From assembly GCA_964452285.1 (NCBI GenBank), contig CAYVKW010000019.1:1-20263 (forward strand): a stretch of DNA of 20,263 bases, in the 5' to 3' direction. Made by a program: the position numbers and the translations under genes. Positions 1 through 7,172 of the stretch are shown one piece after another. The notes beneath the pieces were generated by a model. That model did not search any database and had not been told where the DNA came from. It was given only the letters and a program-made list of their open reading frames with translations. The stretch comes from JAUNST01 sp964452285. GTDB taxonomy: Bacteria; Patescibacteriota; Microgenomatia; UBA1400; PJMF01. Positions within the stretch are counted from its first letter, which is position 1, and the number at the start of each line of letters is the position of its first letter.

Positions 1-1
1 T

Positions 2-3000
2 CGCGCAAAAAAAACAAGCTTTAAGCTTTCTACTTCCTTTTTAAAATCACCAGCGAAAGTGGCAGCTTTAGCGCTTATATTCTTTCTCATTTCCTCTTCA
101 TCCACTTTCGCCACTGATTTTTCATATACTGGCGCCACTCAAGAATATACCGTCCCTAATACTGGTTGGTATAAAATTGAGCTGTGGGGATCTCAGGGAA
201 CTAATGGTGACAGTGTTCCTGGAGGTAAAGGCGGATATTCTAAAGGAGAAATATATCTGACTGCTGGAGAAAAATTATATTTTTACATTGGCTCACGGAC
301 AACTAGTTATTTTAATAGCGGTTCCACATATTCTACAACTGGCTGGGTAGGGGGAGGAGCTACTGATGTAAGATTGACTCCCGGAGATTGGAACGAACCT
401 ACAAGTCTAGATTCTAGAATTATGGTTGCAGGAGGAGGGGGAGGTTGCTATGCTTTTAATTCTTGGCATTGTGGTCCAGGAGGAGGAATTAATGGAGGAG
501 GTACTGTCAGCAATTCATATGGAACTCAAACTTCGGGAGGAGGTGTTTTTGGCGCAGGTACCAATGCTGGCGGCAGCGGCTATTACGGCGGCAATGTCGG
601 AGGGGGAGGATCTGGATATATATCAGGAATGACTGGTTGTATTGCCATTACTGCTGAAGGAGATCGAACGGCTAAATGTGCTTCTGGCACCACTGCTGCT
701 TGTGCTACTCACTATTCTGGAAAAGTGTTTGTTCATAATATTATGACAACTGGAATTAATGAGGGTAATGGTAGGGCTAGTATAACTTTCATAGACGCAA
801 GAACAAATACTGCCAATGAAGAGTATGAGTATACTAATGACTATGAAGAATATACCGTCCCTAATACTGGTTGGTATAAAATTGAGCTGTGGGGATCTCA
901 GGGAACTAATGGTGACAGTGTTCCTGGAGGTAAAGGCGGATATTCTAAAGGAGAAATATATCTGACTGCTGGAGAAAAATTATATTTTTACATTGGCTCA
1001 CGGACAACTAGTTATTTTAATAGCGGTTCCACATATTCTACAACTGGCTGGGTAGGGGGAGGAGCTACTGATGTAAGATTGACTCCCGGAGATTGGAACG
1101 AACCTACAAGTCTAGATTCTAGAATTATGGTTGCAGGAGGAGGGGGAGGTTGCTATGCTTTTAATTCTTGGCATTGTGGTCCAGGAGGAGGAATTAATGG
1201 AGGAGGTACTGTCAGCAATTCATATGGAACTCAAACTTCGGGAGGAGGTGTTTTTGGCGCAGGTACCAATGCTGGCGGCAGCGGCTATTACGGCGGCAAT
1301 GTCGGAGGGGGAGGATCTGGATATATATCAGGAATGACTGGTTGTATTGCCATTACTGCTGAAGGAGATCGAACGGCTAAATGTGCTTCTGGCACCACTG
1401 CTGCTTGTGCTACTCACTATTCTGGAAAAGTGTTTAGAAATAGTGAAATGACTACCGCTGTTAGAGAGAATAATGGCTTCGCTAGAATTACTTTTTTAGA
1501 CTCCACTCCTCCTTCCGGTGGTTCCATTTCATATTCCACCGGTCCCATTACCAAATCAAATCAAGCATTTGCCATTACTGTCAGCGATGGTACTGATAGC
1601 GAATCAGGAATTAATACTTCCTCTCGTCAACTCCTCCGTCAAGAGGCATTTCTTGATCATGGCACTTGTGGCAGTTTTGGGGAGTTGTATGAAACCACAT
1701 ATTCTGGTACTTATCCCAATATTACCAATACCAACTTTCACGTAGACAGATGTTATAAATTTGTTTGGTCTATTACTGATCAAGTTGGTAATAGAGCTAC
1801 TTACACTTCTTCTACGATCGTCAAAACTTCTTCCAATACTATTCTTTTATCTCAAACTCCCGTAGGTACAGTAGTAAGGATTAATGACCTCTTGTTTGCA
1901 AAAGTTAATAGTAGCGGTTTAATGGTGGCTCTGCAATCTTACCCAACATTTTCTGAGTCTACTTTTGCCTATACTGGCGCTGTTCAGACATTTACCATTC
2001 CCTATTCCGGCTGGTATCAGATTGAAGCTTGGGGTGCAAAGGGAGCAGGTAGTGCTAGCTTGGGGGCATACACTACAGGCAAAATTTACTTGTCTAAAAA
2101 TGAAGTTCTGTATATTTACGTCGGAGAAGGAAACCATACGACAACAAATTCTATGGCTTTTAATAATGGCACTAGCAATGCCGGCGGTTTTAACGGTGGT
2201 GGCGCCACCGACATTCGTCTTGTAAGCGGAGATTGGAACAATGCTGCTTCACTTAAATCTCGGATCATGGTGGCAGCTGGTTCTGGATCAGGCGCTGGTA
2301 ATTCCACTACTGCGCGTGGAGCTGGCGGCACTTTAGTTGGCTTATCTGGCGGTGACACTGGCGGTGGCACTCAAACCACTTATGGTGCAGTCCAATCAAC
2401 TTCTTATACTGCTTCTGTCTTTGGTATTGCCAATGGCGGCTGCACTGGAGGTGGAGGCTATTATCCAGGTGGCGGTGCCACCTGTTCCAGCGGTGCTGGC
2501 GGTGGCTCCTCTTTTATCTCCGGTTATGCCGGCGCCAACGCTATTACCTCAGCTTCTTCTCTCACTCCCACTAATCAAACTCTTCACTATTCAAATAAAT
2601 ATTTTATTGACGGTAAAATGCAAGCGGGAGTAAGAGAGGGTAACGGTCAAGCCAAAATTACTTATCTTTCTAACCTTAAGCCAGCAAGAATAAATACTAA
2701 ACTGAATAACGTCAGATATATTAAAGATTGTCGCAATGGAGACAGCTCAAATAGCGGCAACTATTGGATAGAGTTGCAAGCAATTGTTAATGGCATTAAT
2801 GTAGCAAAAGGAAAATCTGTTTCTGGTGTTGCTAATTCTAGTACTTATATTACTGACGGCATCATTGATTCAAATCCATATGCTTATGGGTCAGGCGGCA
2901 CCGCAGAATGCGCCTTAATCGATCTTGGTCAAGCCTATAATCTTGATGAAATCGCCGTCTGGCACTATTGGGCTGATGGTAGGACTACTTATAGCAATGT

Positions 3001-3097
3001 CACTTCTGTTTCCACCGACAATTCTACTTGGACCAATGTTATTACTAATACAGAAGCAGAAACAGCCAACGGTAAAAGAGTGAGTGCTTATGAATAA
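2..3097 (+). CDS. Secreted glycine-rich surface protein, three GRD domains plus Ig-like and discoidin-like regions (5' partial)
   Basis: The reading frame is open to the left edge. The only start codon in view is GTG at 59, but the preceding in-frame codons encode a basic stretch (RAKKTSFKLSTSFLKSPAKV) that would form the n-region of a signal peptide whose core is AALALIFFLI. The true start is therefore probably off the window. Counting from codon 59: glycine-rich domains at about residues 22-255, 262-480 and 636-874, each with a YTVPNTGWYKIELWG-like opening, a GGATDVRL strand and RIMVAGGGGG. These resemble the ALK/LTK glycine-rich domain family (PF12810). Residues about 481-591 look Ig-like (CYKFVWSITDQVGN), and about 875-1012 resemble an F5/8 type C (discoidin) carbohydrate-binding fold. 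There is no C-terminal membrane anchor or sortase motif. The first two GRDs are identical in DNA. A role in adhesion or the cell surface is inferred. No terminator hairpin follows the gene. Confidence 0.85.
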   Translation, partial: RAKKTSFKLSTSFLKSPAKVAALALIFFLISSSSTFATDFSYTGATQEYTVPNTGWYKIELWGSQGTNGDSVPGGKGGYSKGEIYLTAGEKLYFYIGSRTTSYFNSGSTYSTTGWVGGGATDVRLTPGDWNEPTSLDSRIMVAGGGGGCYAFNSWHCGPGGGINGGGTVSNSYGTQTSGGGVFGAGTNAGGSGYYGGNVGGGGSGYISGMTGCIAITAEGDRTAKCASGTTAACATHYSGKVFVHNIMTTGINEGNGRASITFIDARTNTANEEYEYTNDYEEYTVPNTGWYKIELWGSQGTNGDSVPGGKGGYSKGEIYLTAGEKLYFYIGSRTTSYFNSGSTYSTTGWVGGGATDVRLTPGDWNEPTSLDSRIMVAGGGGGCYAFNSWHCGPGGGINGGGTVSNSYGTQTSGGGVFGAGTNAGGSGYYGGNVGGGGSGYISGMTGCIAITAEGDRTAKCASGTTAACATHYSGKVFRNSEMTTAVRENNGFARITFLDSTPPSGGSISYSTGPITKSNQAFAITVSDGTDSESGINTSSRQLLRQEAFLDHGTCGSFGELYETTYSGTYPNITNTNFHVDRCYKFVWSITDQVGNRATYTSSTIVKTSSNTILLSQTPVGTVVRINDLLFAKVNSSGLMVALQSYPTFSESTFAYTGAVQTFTIPYSGWYQIEAWGAKGAGSASLGAYTTGKIYLSKNEVLYIYVGEGNHTTTNSMAFNNGTSNAGGFNGGGATDIRLVSGDWNNAASLKSRIMVAAGSGSGAGNSTTARGAGGTLVGLSGGDTGGGTQTTYGAVQSTSYTASVFGIANGGCTGGGGYYPGGGATCSSGAGGGSSFISGYAGANAITSASSLTPTNQTLHYSNKYFIDGKMQAGVREGNGQAKITYLSNLKPARINTKLNNVRYIKDCRNGDSSNSGNYWIELQAIVNGINVAKGKSVSGVANSSTYITDGIIDSNPYAYGSGGTAECALIDLGQAYNLDEIAVWHYWADGRTTYSNVTSVSTDNSTWTNVITNTEAETANGKRVSAYE
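141..730 (+). repeat. 590-bp direct repeat, copy 1 (glycine-rich domain 1)
   Basis: Compared by eye base for base with 846-1435, this copy shows no mismatch over 590 bp at an offset of 705 bp, which is a multiple of three, so the reading frame is kept. It covers one whole glycine-rich domain. The bases just outside differ on both sides (c versus g on the left, g versus a on the right), giving sharp ends. Confidence 0.95.
846..1435 (+). repeat. 590-bp direct repeat, copy 2 (glycine-rich domain 2)
   Basis: This is the identical partner of 141-730. The segment between the copies (731-845) encodes a short linker rich in Asn, Glu and Tyr. The third glycine-rich domain of the same protein (about 1965-2680) is clearly diverged in sequence. 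Perfect identity points to a very recent duplication, gene conversion, or an assembly artefact. Confidence 0.95.
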
Positions 3098-3142
3098 ACA
3101 ACAATATTCTTTTCCCTTCTTCCCTCAAAAACGTTAATTTTA

Positions 3143-3151
3143 TGTTATAAT
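3143..3151 (+). promoter_or_regulatory. Extended -10 promoter of infA
   Basis: TGTTATAAT is a perfect extended -10 (TGnTATAAT). The start codon ATG is at 3159, so the expected transcription start at about 3158 leaves essentially no 5' leader. No convincing -35 hexamer is visible. The flanking bases (TTAATTTT before it) are nearly the same as before rpmJ. Confidence 0.75.
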
Positions 3152-3158
3152 ACTTTTT

Positions 3159-3485
3159 ATGGGAAAAGTCCAAGCGCACAAGCGTTCAGAAAAATCCAAG
3201 CGGCAAAAAAACTTTGGTCTTGAGCATAAAGTCAAGGATCCTAATTCTTTTGATTTTGAAGGTGTAATCAATGATTGTTTGCCCAATACTAGTTTTCGCC
3301 TGACTGTGACTAGTAGTGAAGTCGAGCCGCTCGTCGGTAAGCAACTCTTAGCCACTCTGGCCGGCAAAATGCGTCTCTATCGTATTCGTGTTCTGCCAGG
3401 AGATCAAGTCAAAGGCTATGTGTCAAAATATGATCTAACCAAAGCAAAAATAGTCTATCGATCCACCAAAACCAACACGCAGTAA
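3159..3485 (+). CDS. infA: Translation initiation factor IF-1, with N-terminal extension
   Basis: IF-1 is the small OB-fold factor that binds the ribosomal A site of the 30S subunit during initiation. The core at about residues 33-104 matches the family: FEGVINDCLPNTSFRL, then LLATLAGKMRLYRIRVLPGD and YDLTKAKIVYR. At 108 aa it is longer than the usual 70-75 aa. The extra length is a basic N-terminal extension of about 30 residues and a longer loop (TSSEVEPLVGKQ) where most IF-1 proteins have a tight turn. ATG 3159 is the only usable start before the core and lies 7 nt after a TATAAT box, so the mRNA is probably leaderless. The gene is first in the ribosomal block but has its own promoter, with a second one before rpmJ. 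Confidence 0.93.
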   Translation: MGKVQAHKRSEKSKRQKNFGLEHKVKDPNSFDFEGVINDCLPNTSFRLTVTSSEVEPLVGKQLLATLAGKMRLYRIRVLPGDQVKGYVSKYDLTKAKIVYRSTKTNTQ

Positions 3486-3512
3486 AATTCGTTCTCTAGA
3501 CCTTTAATTTTG

Positions 3513-3521
3513 TGCTATAAT
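3513..3521 (+). promoter_or_regulatory. Extended -10 promoter of the rpmJ-rpsI operon
   Basis: TGCTATAAT lies between infA and rpmJ and is preceded by TTTAATTTTG, close to the infA promoter's GTTAATTTTA. The predicted start at about 3528 gives a leader of about 57 nt to rpmJ, unlike the leaderless starts elsewhere in the window. No clear -35 hexamer is seen. Confidence 0.7.
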
Positions 3522-3584
3522 AGCCAATCTTGTTCGTATATTATTTATTATCAAGTTATTTTATTAGAAAATGACAAAACATTT

Positions 3585-3698
3585 ATGAAAGTGCGCTCAT
3601 CAGTCAAAAAAATGTGCAATAAATGCAAATTAGTCAAAAGAAAAGGTGTGCTCCGGGTTGTTTGCACCAATCCTAAACACAAGCAAAGACAAGGTTAA
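3585..3698 (+). CDS. rpmJ: 50S ribosomal protein bL36
   Basis: This 37-aa protein has the bL36 pattern: MKVRSSVKKMCNKCKLVKRKG, then CTNPKHKQRQG. Cys11, Cys14, Cys27 and His32 form the zinc-ribbon site of the zinc-binding form. The frame extends upstream to a TTG at 3510, but that overlaps the promoter, and the conserved MKVRSSVKK start is ATG 3585. It is the first gene of the unit continuing to rpsI, and its stop is 2 nt before the rpsM start. A five-codon reading frame (MTKHL) begins at 3571 and ends in a TGA overlapping this ATG. Confidence 0.95.
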   Translation: MKVRSSVKKMCNKCKLVKRKGVLRVVCTNPKHKQRQG

Positions 3699-3700
3699 TT

Positions 3701-4111
3701 ATGTTACGTATTGCCGGTGTTGATCTTCCAGAAGAAAAGAAAGTCCCTTTCGCTCTTCGTTATATTCATGGTGTTGGTCCTAAAGTGGCCGCCGATATTA
3801 TTAAACAAGCCAATTTATCTCCTGACAAACGCGCTCGCGATTTGACCTCAGAAGAAATTGGTCGAATTCAAGTAATTTTGGATCGTTATCTTACTGAAGG
3901 CGATCTTCGTCGAAAAGTGGCTGACGATATCGATCGTCTCAAACGCGCCAAAAGCTATCGTGGCATGCGCCATGCTGCTGGTTTGCCTTGCCGCGGTCAA
4001 CGAACTCGTACCAATTCTCGTACCAATCGTGGTAATAAACGTCAGACCATTGGTTCTATGACCAAAGAAATGGCTGCCAAGCTTGAAGAATCCAAAAGTC
4101 AAAAAGGTTAA
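3701..4111 (+). CDS. rpsM: 30S ribosomal protein uS13
   Basis: uS13 sits in the head of the 30S subunit and contacts the P-site tRNA and the 50S subunit. The 136-aa product begins MLRIAGVDLPEEKKVPFALR, carries the helix-two-turn-helix segment with IHGVGPKVA, and has the family signature RGMRHAAGLPCRGQRTRTNS at about residues 87-106. Length is slightly above the usual 115-125 because of a longer C-terminal tail (MTKEMAAKLEESKSQKG). An AAGG Shine-Dalgarno element at 3691-3694 stands 6 nt before the ATG. It is tightly coupled to rpmJ upstream and rpsK downstream (7-nt gap). Confidence 0.97.
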   Translation: MLRIAGVDLPEEKKVPFALRYIHGVGPKVAADIIKQANLSPDKRARDLTSEEIGRIQVILDRYLTEGDLRRKVADDIDRLKRAKSYRGMRHAAGLPCRGQRTRTNSRTNRGNKRQTIGSMTKEMAAKLEESKSQKG

Positions 4112-4118
4112 TTAAACT

Positions 4119-4538
4119 ATGCAGAAAAAAACTACTTCTTCTAATAATAAAGCTCGCGCTACCACTAATAAGAAAAAAGTGGCTCGTGTAGTCCAGAAAG
4201 GTCGTCTTTACGTCAGTGCCACTTTCAATACCACTTTGGCTAGTGTGACCGATGAAAAGGGTAATGTTATTTGTTGGTCTTCTACCGGCGAATCCGGTTT
4301 TTCCGGTGGTCGCAAATCTACCCCTTATGCCGCCACTGTGGCTGTAGAAAATGCGCTCAATAAAGCTCGCAACTTCGGTATGAATGAAATTGATGTTTAC
4401 ATCAAAGGTATCGGTCCTGGTCGTGACGTAGTGCTCAACGTTTTGCGCATGGCCAAAATGAAGGTTGGTATGATCGTCGATCGTACGCCTTTACCTCATA
4501 ATGGCACCCGTTCCAGAAAGGCGAAACACAATCGTTAA
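4119..4538 (+). CDS. rpsK: 30S ribosomal protein uS11
   Basis: uS11 lies on the 30S platform, next to the mRNA exit region. The 139-aa protein has a basic Lys/Asn/Thr-rich N-terminal tail of about 22 residues, followed by the conserved core: GRLYVSATFNTTLASVTDEK, SSTGESGFSGGRKSTPYAA, IKGIGPGRDVVLNVL and the C-terminal DRTPLPHNGTRSRKAKHNR. Length is close to the family norm. A weak AAGG at 4104-4107 lies 11 nt before the ATG. Gene order rpsM-rpsK-rpsD-rpoA-rplQ is the standard bacterial alpha-operon order. Confidence 0.97.
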   Translation: MQKKTTSSNNKARATTNKKKVARVVQKGRLYVSATFNTTLASVTDEKGNVICWSSTGESGFSGGRKSTPYAATVAVENALNKARNFGMNEIDVYIKGIGPGRDVVLNVLRMAKMKVGMIVDRTPLPHNGTRSRKAKHNR

Positions 4539-4542
4539 GGAG
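4537..4542 (+). promoter_or_regulatory. Shine-Dalgarno site of rpsD
   Basis: AAGGAG overlaps the rpsK stop codon and stands 8 nt before the rpsD ATG. It is among the strongest ribosome binding sites in the window and shows that genes inside operons use Shine-Dalgarno initiation, in contrast to the apparently leaderless first genes. Confidence 0.75.
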
Positions 4543-4550
4543 ATTAATTT

Positions 4551-5159
4551 ATGTCAAGATATACAGGACCAAAAACTCGTTTATCCAGAAAATTCGGCGA
4601 AGACTTATCGCTCAAAACTAACGCTGCTAAATCAGCTCGTCGTTTGATGCAAGCCCCTGGCCAACATGGTGCTAGAATGCGTCGCAAGATGTCTCAATAC
4701 GGCATCCAACTCAAAGAAAAGCAAAAAGTCAAAGCTCTTTATGGCGTGACTGAAAAACAATTAGTCCGCCTCTATAAAGAAGCCGCAGCCAAAGAAACCA
4801 ATACTGGTATTACTTTGCTTTCCTTCTTGGAGCGTCGTTTGGACAATGTGCTTTTCCGTGCCGGCTTTGCACCTACTCGTGCTGCCGCTCGTCAACTCGT
4901 TAACCATTCTCATTTTTACGTCAATGGCAAAAAGATGGATATTCCTTCTTATCGGGTAAATTTAAATGATGTTGTCAGCGTTCGCCCTAGTTCCAGTAGC
5001 ATTCACATTATCAGTGACGCTATCAAAAACAATGAAAAAACTGATACTGGTTGGTTGCAAATCAAAGCTGGCGTGATTAAAGTCACTAACTTGCCAGTCC
5101 GCGAACACATTTTAGAAAATATTGACGAACAATTAATTGTCGAGTTCTATTCTCGCTAA
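4551..5159 (+). CDS. rpsD: 30S ribosomal protein uS4
   Basis: uS4 is a primary 16S rRNA binder that nucleates the 5' domain and helps shape the mRNA entry channel. The 202-aa length is typical. The N-terminal part (SRYTGPKTRLSRKFGEDL, then APGQHGARMRRKMSQYGIQL) lacks the four cysteines of zinc-binding S4, so this is the C-minus form. The S4 RNA-binding domain spans about residues 90-155 (RRLDNVLFRAGFAPTRAAAR, NHSHFYVNGKKMDIPSY). In many bacteria S4 represses this operon by binding its leader, but no S4-binding pseudoknot could be recognised here. It is followed by rpoA after 23 nt. Confidence 0.97.
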   Translation: MSRYTGPKTRLSRKFGEDLSLKTNAAKSARRLMQAPGQHGARMRRKMSQYGIQLKEKQKVKALYGVTEKQLVRLYKEAAAKETNTGITLLSFLERRLDNVLFRAGFAPTRAAARQLVNHSHFYVNGKKMDIPSYRVNLNDVVSVRPSSSSIHIISDAIKNNEKTDTGWLQIKAGVIKVTNLPVREHILENIDEQLIVEFYSR

Positions 5160-5182
5160 TAGGGAAATATAGAAAGAAAAAT

Positions 5183-6136
5183 ATGAGAGATTTAAACCAA
5201 TACGAAGTCATGAATCCTACCTTTGAAGTGAAAGAACTGGAAGTTTTAGAGCCAAATCATAGCTTAATCGAAATTTCTCCTTTGATCAATGGTTATGGTC
5301 ATACTTTGGGCAACGCTTTGCGTCGTGTCCTTTTGACCTCTATTGTTGGGACTGCAATTACTTCGGTTCGTTTTCACGACAGCGATCATCCATATACTAG
5401 CATTGAAGGCTTGAGCGACGATTTGCTCGATGTCGTTCTCAATCTGAAGCAAGTGGTGGTGAAAGCTGAAAACGATGAAGCGGGCAGTTTCACTTTGGAC
5501 GTCAAAGGTCCTAAAGTGGTCACCGCTGGCGATATTCAAACCAGTGCTGGTTTTGAAATTGTCAACAAAGATTTAGTTTTGACTGAAATTGTCAGTGATA
5601 AAGAATTTGCTTTGGACGTGACAGTGGAAAGCGGTTTCGGCTATCATTTAGCCGAGGAAAAAGACAATAGCACCGTGGGTCAAATTGACGTTGATGCTTT
5701 GTTTTCTCCAGTCAATAATGTGTCTTACAAAGTGGAAGCCACTCGTGTCGGTCGCCAGACTGACTACGATCGCTTGATTATGGATGTGCACACCAAAGGC
5801 ACTATGAGTCCTTTGGAAGCAGTCGAACAAGCAGCTCAAATCTTGGCTAAACAATTTACTCAAGTTTTTGATCCTGTCGAAGTTGATCGCAAAAAAGAAG
5901 ACTTCAAAGAACGTCGTTTTGATCCTAAAGAGGCCAAAATCATGCTTCTTTCTGTCGAAGAATTGGAATTACCAACCAGAATCAGCAATGCTTTGCGTCG
6001 CGCTGGTTTTAAGACAGTTTACGATTTATTAAGTACCCCTCGCGGTATCATCGCTAAAGTCAAGAACTTAGGTTCTAAAAGTGTTGGTGTCGTTGAAGAA
6101 GCCCTTGCTGTCCACGGCGTGAAATTGGAGGATTAA
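5183..6136 (+). CDS. rpoA: DNA-directed RNA polymerase subunit alpha
   Basis: The alpha dimer is the assembly platform of RNA polymerase. The N-terminal domain (about residues 1-235) carries the dimerisation signature GYGHTLGNALRRVLLTSIVG and the later TKGTMSPLEAVEQAAQILAK. A charged linker (KKEDFKERRFDPKEAK) leads to the C-terminal domain (about 253-317) with ELELPTRISNALRRAGF and NLGSKSVGVVEEAL, the helices that bind UP elements and activators. Both domains are complete and the 317-aa length is normal. An alternative start at Met10 exists, but ATG 5183 is preceded by purine-rich sequence and is preferred. It lies 5 nt before rplQ. Confidence 0.97.
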   Translation: MRDLNQYEVMNPTFEVKELEVLEPNHSLIEISPLINGYGHTLGNALRRVLLTSIVGTAITSVRFHDSDHPYTSIEGLSDDLLDVVLNLKQVVVKAENDEAGSFTLDVKGPKVVTAGDIQTSAGFEIVNKDLVLTEIVSDKEFALDVTVESGFGYHLAEEKDNSTVGQIDVDALFSPVNNVSYKVEATRVGRQTDYDRLIMDVHTKGTMSPLEAVEQAAQILAKQFTQVFDPVEVDRKKEDFKERRFDPKEAKIMLLSVEELELPTRISNALRRAGFKTVYDLLSTPRGIIAKVKNLGSKSVGVVEEALAVHGVKLED

Positions 6137-6141
6137 GCTCT

Positions 6142-6729
6142 ATGAGACATCGTATCGATAAAAAATTCTTTAACCGTGATACCAAATCGCGTCGCAGCCT
6201 TTTGCACGGTGTAGTTATTGCTCTTTTTGAGCATGGCGAAATTGTCACTACTCAAGCCAAAGGTAAAGCTGGTCTGCGCCTCGCGGAATCCTTAATTACC
6301 AAAGCTAAAGTTGGTGACTTAAATGCTCGACGCACTCTTCATCGTGTTTTTGGTCGGACTGACGTCGTCAATAATCTTTGTGACCGCGTTGCTCCGCTTT
6401 TCAAAGACCGACAATCTGGCTTTTGCCGTTTGGTTTTAATTGGCAATCGTCGTGGCGACAATACGCCTTTGTATCGTTTGAGTTTGGTGGAAATTTTGCC
6501 AGCCAGCAAAAAAAGCACCCAAGCTCAGGCAAAAGCAGAAGCTAAAGCAGCTCATAAAGCGCAGAAGAAAACAGAAAAAACCGACAAGAAAAATATTACT
6601 GCTGACAAAAAAGCTCAAGCAGCTATCGCTCAAGACAAGCAATCAGCTCCTAATGCTAGTGCTGGCAAAGTCACCGCAGAAAAGAAAACTAGTCGCCGCA
6701 CTATCTTTGGCGGTGGTCGAGGAAAGTAA
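6142..6729 (+). CDS. rplQ: 50S ribosomal protein bL17, with long Ala/Lys-rich C-terminal tail
   Basis: bL17 lies near the polypeptide exit tunnel of the 50S subunit. Residues 1-118 are the conserved core: MRHRIDKKFFNRDTKSRRSL, LFEHGEIVTTQAKGKAGLR, ESLITKAK and RLVLIGNRRGDNTPLYRL. The remaining roughly 75 residues form a tail of alternating Ala, Lys and Gln (QAKAEAKAAHKAQKK) ending GGGRGK, absent from most bL17 proteins of 115-130 aa. The tail is probably disordered or a single helix contacting rRNA. A GGAGG site at 6127-6131 stands 10 nt before the ATG, inside the end of rpoA. Confidence 0.95.
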   Translation: MRHRIDKKFFNRDTKSRRSLLHGVVIALFEHGEIVTTQAKGKAGLRLAESLITKAKVGDLNARRTLHRVFGRTDVVNNLCDRVAPLFKDRQSGFCRLVLIGNRRGDNTPLYRLSLVEILPASKKSTQAQAKAEAKAAHKAQKKTEKTDKKNITADKKAQAAIAQDKQSAPNASAGKVTAEKKTSRRTIFGGGRGK

Positions 6730-6735
6730 ACTTTT

Positions 6736-7167
6736 ATGAAAACTTATCGCACTAAAACAACTGTTCAACGCCGCGAAGACATCAAAAGAAATTGGATTTT
6801 GCTTGATGCTAAAGATCGCGTTTTAGGCGATTTCGCTAGCGAAATCGCTACTCGCCTCCAAGGCAAAGACAAACCAACTTATACCGCCAATAATGACGGC
6901 GGTGATTACATTGTCGTAGTTAATGCTAGTCAAATCGTGGTGACTGGTCAAAAAGCCACTAACAAAGTTTATGCTCGTCATTCCAACTACCCTGGTGGTT
7001 TCAAAGAAGAGACCTTTGCTGATCTTTTAGCTCGCCGCCCAGAAGCAGTGATTATCGCTGCTGTCAAAGGCATGTTACCAAAAAATCGTTTGCAAGCCGA
7101 TCGCTTGGCTCGCATGAAAATTTTTGCTGGTAGTGAACATACGTATAGTAATTACATTAAGAATTAA
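6736..7167 (+). CDS. rplM: 50S ribosomal protein uL13
   Basis: uL13 is an early-assembly 23S rRNA binder. The 143-aa product shows the family course: NWILLDAKDRVLGDFASEIA, GKDKPTYTANNDGGDYIVVV, KVYARHSNYPGGFKE and the signature AVKGMLPKNRLQADRLARMK, then VFAGSEHTY-like FAGSEHTYSNYIKN. Length is normal. A GAGGA element at 6719-6723 lies 12 nt upstream. Its pairing with rpsI just downstream (5-nt gap) is the usual bacterial rplM-rpsI pair, here fused onto the alpha operon. Confidence 0.97.
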   Translation: MKTYRTKTTVQRREDIKRNWILLDAKDRVLGDFASEIATRLQGKDKPTYTANNDGGDYIVVVNASQIVVTGQKATNKVYARHSNYPGGFKEETFADLLARRPEAVIIAAVKGMLPKNRLQADRLARMKIFAGSEHTYSNYIKN

Positions 7168-7172
7168 AAACT

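Noticed and set aside
426..1337. Two identical 68-codon open frames inside the glycine-rich repeats (426-632 and 1131-1337)
   Set aside because: They lie in another frame of a clearly coding gene and are identical only because the DNA is duplicated.
141..1435. CRISPR array or diversity-generating retroelement
   Set aside because: There are only two long identical repeats, both coding, with no short regular spacers, no reverse transcriptase and no template/variable pair with adenine-specific changes.
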